Shown one piece after another: positions 1 to 10,218 of a stretch of 64,000 bases of DNA (positions within the stretch are counted from its first letter, which is position 1; each line of letters begins with the position of its first letter). The position numbers and the translations under genes were made by a program. The notes under the pieces are model-generated. The model did no database searches, was not told the DNA's origin, and worked only from the letters and a program-made list of their open reading frames with translations. The stretch comes from Ornithodoros turicata (Eukaryota > Arthropoda > Arachnida > Ixodida > Argasidae): positions 141,734,376 to 141,798,375 of the forward strand of contig NC_088201.1 in assembly GCF_037126465.1 (NCBI RefSeq), given 5' to 3'.

Positions 1-744
1 TCCGTGCATGTTTCTCGTTTTGATAGATTGTTTTTCGATTATTTATCCTTTGTGTACCTCTTGTTTGCTTTGGTGCATTTGTTTGGTTCTCTATTAGCTG
101 TTGATCGTGTTTTTTTTATTATTACCTCGTGTGTGTGCTATTGTTTACATGTGGGTTGTGTGCCGTTCAAAGTGTTCCTCTGCTATTCATCCGTCCATGT
201 TTCCCGTTTTGATAGATTCTTTTTTCCATTATTTTCCTGCATGTTGTTTACACGTTGGCTAAATGCACCGTTTATAGTGTTTCCTGCTATTCATCCGTGC
301 ATGTTTCTCGTTTTGATAGATTTTTCTTCAACTATTTGTCCTTTGTGTACCTCTTGTTTACTTGTTGGATTTTGGCTCTCTATTAGCTGTTGATCTTGTT
401 TCAATAATATTTCCTGTCTGTTGTTTACACGTTGGCAGATGCGCCCTTTAGAGTGTTTCTCTGCTACTCAGCGTTAGCTCTGTGCTGTATTAAATTATTC
501 ATCATGTGCCGTTCAAAGTGTTTCTCTGCTATTCATCCGTGCATGTTTATCGTTTTGATAGATTCTTTTTCAATTATTTTCCTGCATGTGTCAGTTGTTG
601 TTCAAAGTGTTTTCTCTGCTATTCATTCGTGCATGTTTCTCGTTTATTAGATTGTTCTTCAACTATTTATCCTTTGTGTACCTCTTGTTTACGTGATGGG
701 TTTTGGTTCTCTATTAGCTGTTGATCGTTTTGTTTCTCATTATT
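1..744. repeat. Degenerate tandem array linked to the Maverick-like terminal repeat
   Basis: The phrase GTGCATGTTTCTCGTTTTGA recurs, with changes, near 5, 193, 297, 538 and 628. A second phrase, GGTTCTCTATTAGCTGTTGA, recurs near 83, 367 and 703. Spacing is irregular (about 90 to 240 bp), so units have been gained and lost. The unit resembles 48225-48345 in the terminal repeat of the large palindromic element (GGTTCTATATTAATGCT, then TTATTTCC.TATGTCT). I infer the array arose by amplifying a piece of that repeat. Open frames across it are phenylalanine-rich repeat translations, not genes. The array continues beyond the left edge. Confidence 0.6.
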
Positions 745-1218
745 TCCGTATGTCTATGCTGTTTACTTAATAAGAATATGATTAATTGTGTAATGTTGGA
801 ATAATCTTCCCTATTGCATTCGAAAATGTTCATAACTGTCACAAAACAGGTGTACGCCTCCTGTCTTCAACAAATCAGGGCAGATATTATTAGAGCTGAT
901 TGTTGGCTACGAGCGTGCTATGTGGTGAAGTCCATTTTTTAATATATTTTCTGTGTTGAATTCATAAAACAAAGTAAGGTTTGTAGTGTCTCTTAGAATG
1001 AAAATTGTATGGGGTTCGACTAGATTAAGTCACGGGGATGATTTTATGATAGTTAAAATAATAGATTATTCTCCTCCTCTGTTGTTTTGATTAAGAATAT
1101 CTTCTTTGTAGTGTTATAGATTTTATTTCCTCTTGTGTTCGTGTCCCATGGTCTTCCAGGTTCTCTGCTGTCCGCAATTAACTATCGGCACTTGTAATGA
1201 AAGCTCCACTATGGTGGT

Positions 1219-1480
1219 CACGTATAATAATGTTAGACTTTTTATAATAAAACTTTTAATTTTGCTTGTAATCATAGTGATTAAAAATATCTTCTTTGAT
1301 TAAATGTGCCATAATGGAATATTAGTTGTTGTGCATGAAGTTACGCACATCTGACAGAACTTTGTAATTAAAACTCCGCAAGGGTGCTCACGTATAATAA
1401 TGTTAGACACTTTATAATAAAACTTGTAATTTTGATTGTAATCGTATTGATTAAAAATATCTTCTTTGATTAAAATGTGC
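1219..1480 (+). repeat. Two direct copies of a ~92-bp subterminal repeat
   Basis: Two units (1219-1310 and 1389-1480, period 170 bp) each run from CACGTATAATAATGTTAGAC through a TATAATAAAACTT core to CTTCTTTGATTAAA. The same unit appears twice per arm in the 10-kb palindrome (about 47950-48040 and 48392-48480, mirrored near 39565-39655 and 39998-40090). That gives six copies in the window, always paired inside the terminal repeat. Paired subterminal repeats often bind transposase or integrase. That role is inference. Confidence 0.65.
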
Positions 1481-2450
1481 GTGATTATCACTAATAAAAA
1501 ATGTGATACCCCTTCAATGCTATTGCATCAGATTTTTGGCAACGTTTTTCTCCTTCACACAAAGTCATAACATAATTCTCCACACTAATGACTTAAAATA
1601 AATATATTTTCACTTGTACTTTTGTGTATGGCTATCTTTTGCATGTAAACTGCCTACTGGGCGATTCCACGCGAAATGATCTAGCGGACCTGCTAGGCCC
1701 CCACAAAAAGTTCCCAAATTTTCACGAATTTTTTTTAGCAGTCCCTAATAGTGCAAAACGACACACCACGAAACATTTCTTCCAAAATCTCAATGTGGCG
1801 GGTGCTAGACACGAGCAAATTTCGCAGCGCTGGCGAAAACCGTGCCTGGCGTGAACGGCAGGTGCGGCTCATAGAAAGCACCTAGAACTGTGCGGTTTTC
1901 TTTTGCGTATAGAGGAAACTATGTCCTACACAGCGTCCAAACCTCGGCTGTCGTGCTGTAATCGGTGTAGGTATACAAAGGCCGGAAGTTTCGCAATTTT
2001 CCTCCTACTTCGCGATTTTTTCGTGGAAAATCAAACCATTAAACTTTTATGAATATTTTTTCCTGCCAAGGACCTAAGGAATACTTCAACAGGAAAAATC
2101 GCAAGACACGTAACCTTCATAGTCATTGCAGGAAAAAAACAGGAAGTATGCGATTTTTCCAAAATTCGCTACAATCGAGCGTAAAACACGCAATGAAGAG
2201 GTCGGAAGAGACGCCTGAAACCAAAGCAGTCTTATAGAACGAGCCTTCCTCTACAACATATTAAAAAATCTCGAGGGTGTTTTTTCGTATACAGGAGAAA
2301 ATAATTTTTTTGTAGTAGAGGGTATTACGGCCACACTGAGCCACGTTGCATGTATCCAGTGGGGTGCTATATTTGTTTCTTGGGCTCCTGATTTTAATTC
2401 TTTTTATTTTCAAGTTTTCTCTGGTCTGGTTGGGTTTCAATGACCACGCA

Positions 2451-3794
2451 ATATGCTGTGGCACAGACTTCTGCAAGGTTACCATAGTCTTTGCTGCTGT
2501 AGCATAACACACGTATTGCAATCCTGGGTGGTTAAGTTTATGGCATTGTTTCCGGTGTGCACGGTGCCGGCAACGGAGATTGGGGATTAGCGGTGATAGG
2601 CAGGTCTAAGTAATACTTTCTGTCGTGTGAGCTAAAGCCCTGCCCTGATGAGCTTTTTGACATCCGCATTCTATCTGAAAAATCCGCGTCTCCCACGGCA
2701 CGCAGCAATAGTTCTGTTTCTATGCTCCACATATCAGGCCAATTTTCCGGGAAATAAACGTTATTTCCCGTTAGCACAAAACAGCAAAAAAAAAAAAGAA
2801 AGAAAAGAAAAAAACTGTCACCAAACGTCATCCACACGGGCGACTTCCTCTCTTTCATTCTGACAGTGAAAACCCCAGAGCGGCATAGCTTTTGGAGCGA
2901 GTTCAGGTCCTGAGTGTCCATGATGCCACCAAAGGATACACGACAGCAAGTAGAGATTTAGCTTCCACGAAAGATTATAGGGCACCAAGCGCAGCAACAC
3001 ATTTTGCACCAAACGGGATAAGTAGAGTTTTTTGCAAGTGAAAAGCATGATCGGCGCCAAACGCGCACCCCGACTCGAGACGCCAGAGATCTCTCTCAGA
3101 TGCGCGAGCGGCTTTTGTACACCTTGTACTCTATGTTCTGTACCTAGTGTGAAGCAAACTGATGGCGCGATCTCGCGGTTTATCCGAGTCTGACCCGCTC
3201 CTGATCCGGCGCCATCCGCGTCCGATCCGCAGATCACAGCAAGCGTCCCTATTTCATCCGAACCCAGAAGTTTCTTGCGGATATCCGCAGGTATACGCGT
3301 CCATATTCGAATGGTGCAAGGCTTTATATAGCAGTGAGCCTCACTGGAACCTAGGACAGTATGGACGATGAGCCACCACCACGAGATTCCGTCGTTTCCA
3401 GTGCTGCCATGTCAATGAATTTTTTGCACGTTCGTCTTTTCTTCTAGCGTTATAATTTGTTAGACTTTTCGTGGTTCTTTCGCGGTGGAGGGAGGCGAAA
3501 GGGAGCCGGTCCTTCATATTTGGAGAAGGGCCCCCTTGATAACGCGGTCCGCCCCTGGGTGGGCCGTGTCTTTGAACGCGTGGCCGATAACAAGGTCGTC
3601 GGGGCAGTACCGCTTGCGGTGCTGTTCCGGGAAGATCTTTTCCTGATCTTTCGTGGTTAATATTTTTGCTGAATAGTTCAGCATTTAAAACTGAGAGTTA
3701 AAGGGAGCTTTCATCAACTGAACATGCATCTACGTGCTTATAACATTCATACTGGTGAACTGGAACTCCACAGCGCTCAACTGGAGCCATGTTC
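2451..3794. other. Interior of the long-TIR element, no recognised gene
   Basis: The stretch contains an A-rich run near 2785-2815, a region rich in ATCCG words (3175-3300) and a GC-rich open frame of 67 codons (3457-3660). None matches a family I know, and none has a convincing start or splice context. I regard it as passenger DNA. Confidence 0.4.
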
Positions 3795-3882
3795 CTTTGG
3801 TCCGGGTGGTTGTGATATTGAAAACCAACCAGTAAAAAATCGGAAATACGATGAATTAAAACGGGAGCCCAAGAAACAAATA

Positions 3883-4093
3883 CAGGGTGTTCAAAATTAA
3901 GCATTCACTAGCACTTTATAAATAGGCGAACAAAAGAAGACTGGTGCTACTTTTTCTGTTCCTTGAGTAAGAAACAGGTGCTACATAATTAGCAGCACCT
4001 GTTTCTTACACAAGTAGCGTAAAGTTATCATCCGGCTTCCTGTCATCGCTGTGTTTGCGTAGCGCTCGCGAAAGCTTAATTTTGAACACCCTG
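3883..4093. mobile_element. Tc1/mariner-type MITE
   Basis: A 211-bp element begins CAGGGTGTTCAAAATTAAGC and ends in its inverted complement. It is flanked by TA on both sides (3881-3882, 4094-4095). Its middle holds a perfect hairpin around 3968-4010 (GTAAGAAACAGGTGCT and complement). It sits inside the right arm of the 1660-4804 element. The left arm at 2373 reads straight through the site with only TA, so this insertion is younger than its host. No coding capacity. Confidence 0.85.
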
Positions 4094-5079
4094 TATAGCA
4101 CCCCACCGGATACATGCAACGTGAATCAGTGTGGCCGTAATGCCCTCTACTCCAAAAAAGTTATTTTCTCCCGTATACGAAAAAACACCCTCGAGATTTT
4201 TTAATATGTTGTAGAGGAAGGCTCGTTCTATAAAACTGCGTTGGTTTCAGGCGTCTCTTCCGACCTCTTCATTGCGTGTTTTACGCTCGATTGTAGTGAA
4301 TTTTGGAAAAATCGCATACTTCCTATTTTTTTCCTGGAATGACTGCAAGAGTTACGTGTCTTGCGATTTTTCCTGTTGAAGTATTCCACGAGACCTTGTC
4401 AAGGAAAAATATTCAGTAAAATTTAATGGTTTGATTTTCCACAAAAAAATCGCAAAGTAGGAGGAAAATTGCGAAACTTCCGGCCTTTGTATACCAGCGG
4501 CGATTACAGCACGACAACCGGGATTTGAACGCTCTGTAAAGCATGGTTTCCTCTATACGCAAAAGAAAACCGCACAGTTCTAGGTGCTTTCTATGAGCCG
4601 CACCTGCCGTTCAAGCTAGGCACGGTTTTAGCCAGCACTGCGAACTTTGCTCGTGTCTAGCACCCGCCACATTGAGATTTAGGAAGAAATGTTTCGTGGT
4701 GTGTCGTTTTGCACTATTAGGGACTGCTAAAAATTTTCGTAAAACTTCGTGATAGTTTTATGAGGGCGGAGCAGGTCCGCTGGATCATTTCGCGTGGAAT
4801 CGCTCTACTGCACACCTGTTGTAGCGGTGGAAAAATTGCGATTGAATTCGACACAGATTGAAAAATGATGAAAGAAGTCGGCCGAGGCTGAAAAATGTGA
4901 GCAGGTAGGCGCGCACGCAGCCCTCCGGCTACGCTCCGCCCACCGGTAAGAGCCTCCACCCGAGCGCCGCCTGCCGCGCGCGAGAAAAAATACGCGATAA
5001 AAGTCGGCGCAGACGCGACGGTGGCGCTGCCCTGGTGACAATGTTGTAGTCCTATCCCGTCCCTATACTACTTCCTTAC

Positions 5080-5510
5080 CCAGACCTTAGAAAGTGCCTC
5101 AAAAAGAAAATCAACGAAGCATGGCAACGAGATTGGGATTCTCTGGAAATGAACAAGCTACATCTCATTAAGTGTAACGTAGGCAGCCCCACTTTCTCTT
5201 TCAAAAACCGTTCACATGAAGTAATTTTTAGCCGACTCAAGATAGAACACGCAGGGAGGATTTACCCCAGTGTGCGAGCTGTGGGGTGCAACTCTCTGTT
5301 CTACACATCCTGATCACCTGTTCATCACACGATGCCCAATTGTTGGGTGATGAACTTCTTATACCTCCTTCAAGAACTTTTAACTCTTTTAGGGATATTG
5401 GGTTTCTAAGTGCACGATAATTTTCTATCTCTTAAGTTATACAGACATGCTTATGCCACATTTTACGTTTTTTAACCTAATCATTTAAAACCGCATTGTT
5501 TTTAACCTAA
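5080..5510 (+). pseudogene. LINE 3'-end fragment (C-terminal domain of a non-LTR retrotransposon)
   Basis: One frame reads a stretch including AWQRDWDSLEMNKLHLIK and then a RLKIEHAG segment, ending near a degenerate cysteine region. This order (W..eWd....nKLh.ik..., then a cRLriGHt-like box) is typical of the region after the RNase H domain in Jockey/I-type LINEs of arthropods. Stops and frame changes follow from about 5300, so it is dead. It abuts the end of the Maverick-like copy at 5072. Only the C-terminal end is present, as expected for 5' truncation. Confidence 0.55.
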
Positions 5511-6114
5511 TTTGTTACATTCACTACCAGAGTTCGGTTCTCTATGGCCCATGTTGCTTTTGCGCCAGAGAAATCCAATCATCATTGCTCGCATGACGAC
5601 ATACATATGAAGGCTCAAGGGCAGGGCAATAAGAAACAACAACAACCTTACTTTATGATGATGAATGGGGAGTTTCATCGCCAGAGGCGATACCCTACCC
5701 CTGTGAGAAATCTTACAGAAGACGACAAGGAAGAGCGCAAGTCACAAGCCACAAGGTTGTTGCGCGTGTTTTGAATTTCATTTTCGTTCGATGCCAATTA
5801 AGTAGGGTGCTCAGTCAGTCGATTTGTCGGCATTAAACGTTGCACATCGTCTTGGACTTCTGGTCGTGTTTTCCTTAAAACCTTTTGGTGCCGAAAACCA
5901 GGAACCGCAGACTCTGGACGAAAGGCACATACGAAAACAGGCTCTTAGCAAGCTGTGTTTTTAACGCAAAACATACTTACCCTACGAAATGTGCTTCCCA
6001 AATCAAAGTGAAAGCGTTCGGGACGCCGAAGAACGGCATGCGACGCACGCACATGCGTTCCGTCAAACAGTAAAGAAAGAGAGCACAATGGGAAAGAAGG
6101 TGACGAAGTGAACG
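5511..6114. other. No recognised feature
   Basis: An open frame at 5544-5774 is rich in His, Gln and Met and contains a repeated ATGATGATGAAT motif. It resembles low-complexity repeat tail rather than protein. Nothing else is supported here. Confidence 0.4.
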
Positions 6115-6370
6115 TTGATTGGGTGGGCTACGCGCTGGTCAGGCTGCAACTACGTGACATAGACTGGGAGGTACCCGGGTTCGAATCCCGGTTCCGGCTG
6201 TGCTGTGTGGGGTTTTTCCTGAGTTTTCCTCAAACGCTGTCAGACATATGTCGGCACAGTTCCCTTCGAATTCGGCCCAGGACGCACATTCCCCAGGGCG
6301 TCAGTTATGACGTTGCCCACATCTGTGAGGCCAGCCATTCACCACGGCGAGCCATTTCACAACCGCGAGC
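6115..6370 (+). mobile_element. tRNA-derived SINE, 5'-altered copy
   Basis: A pol III box B (GGGTTCGAATCCC at 6177-6189) is followed by a body shared with the SINE at 12442-12699: TGTGGGGTTTTTCCTGAGTT, CAGACATATGTCGGCAC and CCCAGGACGCACATT. The box A region (around 6125-6145) is degraded compared with the second copy. The tail lacks the ATC-rich run. The structure and body resemble the tick Ruka SINE, a match made from memory. The 121-codon open frame across it is a by-product. Confidence 0.75.
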
Positions 6371-7356
6371 GGCGGTTCGTCCGTATCTCTTACGCACAGT
6401 AGATTCTCCGTCGCCGCGACAGCGCAAAATGGCATACAGTGCATGTCTAGGAAATGAACAGAATGACGTATAACTCAACCTCAACAGCCGCGCTCAAGTT
6501 CCGAATTATCGACTATCGTAATCGCCTAGTGATATTTTCCCTCAGCTACTGGTGGTGACATGGCTGCCGTTGTTTCCACTGTTTATATATTCTAGTGCAC
6601 TGTATGCACGACCTTGTTACGGAGCGTATAGTCATTCCACGCCAGATTATCCCAAGTGGGCACTGCACCGTCGCCCATTATTAAAAAAAAAGTGCAAATA
6701 GAAGACCCACCAAGAACAGTAGTTCTGAAGAACACATTTCAAAATATATGTTCTACAATTTTAGAGGCCTAAATAAGCAAGATAAAGTCACACAAGTACA
6801 CCTCATATTTTTGCTATTTATTCACCCGCGCATGATCTGGCAAGATGACGCATGTGACTTCTATGTTGTGGAAAGGTGTAATATCACCACCAGTGTACGT
6901 TACTGTAGACGCGTAATGTTAGACAAGTCAGTCATGCGGTGCAAATGCCATCACATAGAAAAGAAAAATACGCTGTCTGTCAGTTACTGCGTCATCCTTT
7001 AGAGATTAGGCCCCAGCGGGTATATTCTCAGTACAGTTTGGAATTGCCTTATTTGTTAAATGGTTTCGCACGCATTCTGGCACTACCGAAAACCTTGCAC
7101 TCCACGTCTCAACTATCACCGTCTGGGTTTCAAGCTGAAGGCTGTCACCTGCGCCAACCAGACGCCCCTTCAAAGTTCATCTGCTTTTGTTGACGGAACA
7201 GTGACACCTGGTACTGAGACATTTCATTTTCTGATGAATCAAGTGCATTGCATCACTTGCGCTCGACTTCTTGTGTTCGTATACCCTTGCTGTTGCTCGC
7301 TAGCTTAAAGAAACCATGCCTGAGGTGTTTATGTTCTTACTCCAAACCTTTCAGAG
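6371..7356. other. No recognised feature
   Basis: I see no repeat structure, RNA gene or convincing exon. Open frames of 80-odd codons overlap one another in different frames and show no domain or codon bias. Confidence 0.35.
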
Positions 7357-7830
7357 TACATTTAAGCAGTATCATCATATCATATGCACGGCAGCACATC
7401 TTGTGTATAATTATAGCCTCCGTCGCTGCTGCGCCATTAAAATACTAATCATTATCATTATCATCACATCTTGTGTATTTTGAGTGAGGTATAAATTAAA
7501 ATGTTGGCTCAGCTGTAGTATTTTGGTCACAAATAAGGTGTTCGTCCAGAGCCCTCAAGGGCAGTTCAAGCAGTTTCATGTGTGCAACAGCACATATCTT
7601 TTCTCAGTTTTGAGTAAGGCAAATCGAAATCTTCCAATTGGTGTGTTTCGGTCATAAATTATGTTTTTCCAGAAGTTTCAGGATTACATTCAAACAGCAT
7701 CATGTGTGCAACAGTACATTCTTTTTCCCAGGTGATGTAAGGTAAATCTGTCATTTGTTGTGTTCTGGCATTGCAGCAAAAGCTTGTGTTGCATTCAAGT
7801 GGTATCATGCATACAAAAACTTGTTTTATG
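7357..7830 (+). repeat. Degenerate tandem repeat of ~110-200 bp units
   Basis: The phrase CATTCAAGCAGTATCATGTG, with variations, followed by TGCAACAGCACATCTTTT, appears near 7357, 7563, 7687 and 7792. Between copies lie related TGAGTAAGG.AAAT and TTTTGGTCATAAAT segments. A small retroposed fragment (7409-7464) has landed inside the first unit. Units are too diverged for an active satellite. Confidence 0.5.
7409..7464 (+). mobile_element. 56-bp retroposed 3' end with a 14-bp target duplication
   Basis: CACATCTTGTGTAT occurs at 7395-7408 and again at 7465-7478. Between them lies only 56 bp: a CGTCGCTGCTGCGCCATT core followed by AAAATACTAATCATT and further ATC/ATT repeats. A long target duplication plus a short-repeat tail is the signature of target-primed reverse transcription, here truncated to almost nothing but the 3' tail. 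Confidence 0.75.
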
Positions 7831-7938
7831 CCTTTCTGTAGATGCTATCCTAATATTGTGAGTACGGAGACATTGCTGCACAACATATCGGAGCATCTTG
7901 TGTGCTATTGTAGGTATGATCTGCAGCAGTATATTGAT

Positions 7939-8104
7939 GCATGATGTAAAACCCCGAGACTAGGAAACACGAAGGGACAGACACAAACACGAAGACTTCG
8001 TGTTTGTGTCTGTCCCTAGTCTCGTTTCGTTCTGTGTTCCCTAGTCTCGGGGTTTTACATCATTCATCACCTTCACCAGCTGACTTGCTTCCTAGCCATT
8101 TTTT
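7939..8104 (+). mobile_element. Hairpin retroposon, copy A (11-bp target duplication)
   Basis: AGTATATTGAT flanks the unit on both sides (7928-7938, 8105-8115). The body starts GATGTAAAACCCCGAGACTA, folds back on itself (outer stem CCCCGAGACTAGG with CCTAGTCTCGGGG, plus a second CACGAAG-type stem inside), and closes with GGGGTTTTACATC. Past the hairpin comes a single-copy tail, CACCAGCTGACTTGC, then CCTAGCCATTTTTT. The same architecture recurs at 10093, 32635, 39838 (inverted) and 48082. No coding capacity. Confidence 0.8.
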
Positions 8105-8518
8105 AGTATATTGATAATGTTAATTATTCAATGACTTCAGCTAACAGTTACGCTCTTACTTCCAAGTAAACCTGTCACGCAGATGCCCTACCCCTTGGTA
8201 TGCTTAGTTCAAGACTGTACCGCAACAATCAACCTGGAGCATTATTTTTCAATTGGCAGTGGCATTGCTATCACAACACACCACACACTACATGTCTATT
8301 GTGCATGTACAATGCATCAAACCTGTTCTCAGGTACAGACGAGCTGGTACGTAATTACAACATGAAACAACTCACACAGAGATCGTGAAGTGATGCCTTT
8401 TCCTCCGCGCCTCGGGTTTCATGTTGTTATCACTCTCACATGCAGCTCATTTCGCCTGTGCTGTGCGGCATGAGCAAAAGCACATATTGTTTTTGGTCAC
8501 ATGACGCGGGCATAAATA

Positions 8519-9242
8519 CAGTGAAAGCTTCTTATGTTGGACACCCGCGGTGCAGCCGAAGCGTGTCCTACTTGTAGAGGTGTCCGAGTTACAGAATATG
8601 AGAGAAACAAAAAAATGGAAAACATCACAGCTGTATTGCCAGAAATGTGCCCCTTCTTCAATTTATGTTCCTTAGTGGTGCCTGGTAGTAGTACCTGATG
8701 GTAGTGGTACCCCTACCCACTATTCACTGATAATTTTTACTGATTCTGGTAGATTCAATTCCGTTCAGGTTCCACTCAATGGCATTACCTCTGGAGCTTT
8801 CCGAGCAGCGAGAACTTTTCTCTGAAGCGTCAGCCCGCTTTTCATTGCTTTGGTGCGGTGCGCGTTCAAAGGCTCTAGACAAACCGAAGACAAGAGCTCA
8901 CACAAAGAATTACAATGTAGACTGACAGCACTTGTTTTTGCACTCGAAAAACTAAAACAACAAAATACTGACACCAGTGTAGGTGAAAAAAGGGGCGAAA
9001 GTCAAGGCCACTGGCTCATTTTGGGTCTTTTTGGTGCAAAGATGGGCCGAGATTGAGGTAATTTAGCCCGGTTTTTCTTTTTTTCGACTTTGCAGGGAAG
9101 ATCCTGTCCTACTTCCGGGATAGGGAGGTGTCTGACATAAAGAATTTCGCCCCCATGTAGTTTCAACGGGAGCCTGCCCGTGCAATGAATTCATGGGAAG
9201 TTGTCCGAGGTAGGGAGGTGTCCGACTTTGGAGGTTTTACTG
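8519..9242. mobile_element. pogo/Tigger-type MITE
   Basis: A 724-bp element is flanked by TA (8517-8518, 9243-9244). The left end reads CAGTGAAAGCTTCTTATGTT and GGACACC. The right end is inverted-related (CAGTAAAACCTCC, GTCGGACACC). Internal sequence repeats TGTCCGA motifs in both orientations (8580, 9123, 9203, 9228). Short TIRs starting CAGT, a TA target and subterminal repeats point to the pogo/Tigger group. No transposase remains. Confidence 0.8.
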
Positions 9243-9244
9243 TA

Positions 9245-10092
9245 CTATTCAGCATTCTGCATCATGTAATCTAACAGTTGTTCACGTTTGGATATTTTAA
9301 CCATGGAATTTACCCTGCATGCACCATACCATGTCCAAACACGAACGACTGCTAGACAGCAGCACGTACTGTTGCCGTATAGCACTTATGGCTTGCGTCC
9401 TGTGATCGGAAACAGTAGTATCTTTTTCTGCTACAACCTGTAAACTACTGTAAAGATTTAGAAATACTGTGTCATACCATAAAGGACTATGGGAAATGGC
9501 AGTTTGAAAAACTGGAGAAGACTGTCATTAAACGGGGGACATGTTCTACGGTGAAATTTTTTGCAGTGTGTGCTGTACCACGTAATGTACTGCAGGCCCA
9601 CCACAGTATGGTAGCGCTCTGAATACTGATTTGCTCAAAAAAGGAACGTGTGCGTTTCTTGTACTAACTTCCCCTTATGCAAAGTAGAAGAAAAATGTTT
9701 TCAGCCAATGGGGAGGGAGAGGACATCATTCTGGAGTCTCGTTGACCTACAGTGTGTCGTGTGTGAAGGTCGTTTTGAAGAGTGTAGGTGGTAAAGACTG
9801 TGTTCCCACATTCTTGGCAGTGTTTCATCCATAATAAAGTAGAGGGTACATTTGTTGCTTCATATATTTGTGTCAAGGCAAAGTATGTACAGATACATCT
9901 GTCTCAACATGCGGGTGCCAAAACTGTTTTTTGTGCCTAAAATATGACAAATAATTGTCTGTTCAACACCACTAATCATGTGCCGGCCTCCATGACATGT
10001 CTGTGACATTCCAAAGTGATCAACATGCACCATAGATGCGTGCAATGCTGAAGATGACTGTGTACCTTATATGAATTTATGGTCTATAGCAA
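9245..10092. other. No recognised feature
   Basis: No TIR pair, RNA gene or domain-bearing frame is visible. A short inverted match (TGTTCACGTTTGGA near 9281, TCCAAACACGAACGA near 9332) is too short to assign. Confidence 0.35.
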
Positions 10093-10218
10093 ACAACCCT
10101 GAGACGAGGCATAGGAAGGGACATACACAATGTCTCAACATAGTGTGTGTATGTCCCTTCTTGAATCTCCTCTTCAGGTCCCTCGCCATCATGGACACTA
10201 TCACCAGCTCGCTTACTG
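10093..10218 (+). mobile_element. Hairpin retroposon, copy B (decayed)
   Basis: ACCCTGAGACGAGGC opens the unit. A stem AAGGGACATACACA pairs with TGTGTATGTCCCTT. The closing strand is decayed (TTGAATCTCCTCTTCAGG). The conserved tail follows: CGCCATCATGGAC, then TATCACCAGCTCGCTTACT. The tail matches the other copies even where the outer stem has decayed, which argues it belongs to the element. I could not identify a clean target duplication. Confidence 0.6.

Larger units (their letters stand above)
1660..4804. mobile_element. 3.1-kb long-TIR DNA element with 6-bp target duplication CTACTG
   Basis: The ends read GGCGATTCCACGCG (left) and, inverted, AGCGATTCCACGCG (right). The arms stay inverted-complementary for roughly 790 bp (1660-2450 against 3795-4804, after removing a MITE in the right arm). 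CTACTG flanks both ends (1654-1659, 4805-4810). The paralogous uninterrupted site at 48718-48723 holds a single CTACTG, which proves insertion. The 1.35-kb interior has no recognisable transposase, so this is a non-autonomous element. A 6-bp duplication plus an AG start fits Maverick/Polinton-type integration. IS3EU and Dada superfamilies also make duplications of about this size. Confidence 0.85.
745..5072 (+). mobile_element. Partial second copy of the Maverick-like terminal repeat, split by a nested insertion
   Basis: Positions 821-1195 match 47583-47915 of the right arm of the large palindrome almost base for base. Positions 1500-1659 match 48540-48723. After the nested element at 1660-4804 the match resumes at 4805 and runs to about 5040, then reaches a terminus reading CCCTATACTACT at about 5072, comparable to CCCTACATACTACT at 49108. 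This copy is shorter than the arm it resembles, lacking most of 48930-49080, so it is a divergent family member. Its other end lies outside the window or was lost in the tandem array at 1-744. No intact gene is visible in it. Confidence 0.7.

Noticed and set aside
4..724. Cys/Phe-rich overlapping open frames in the first 750 bp
   Set aside because: They are translations of the tandem repeat in shifted frames, with the same peptide recurring.
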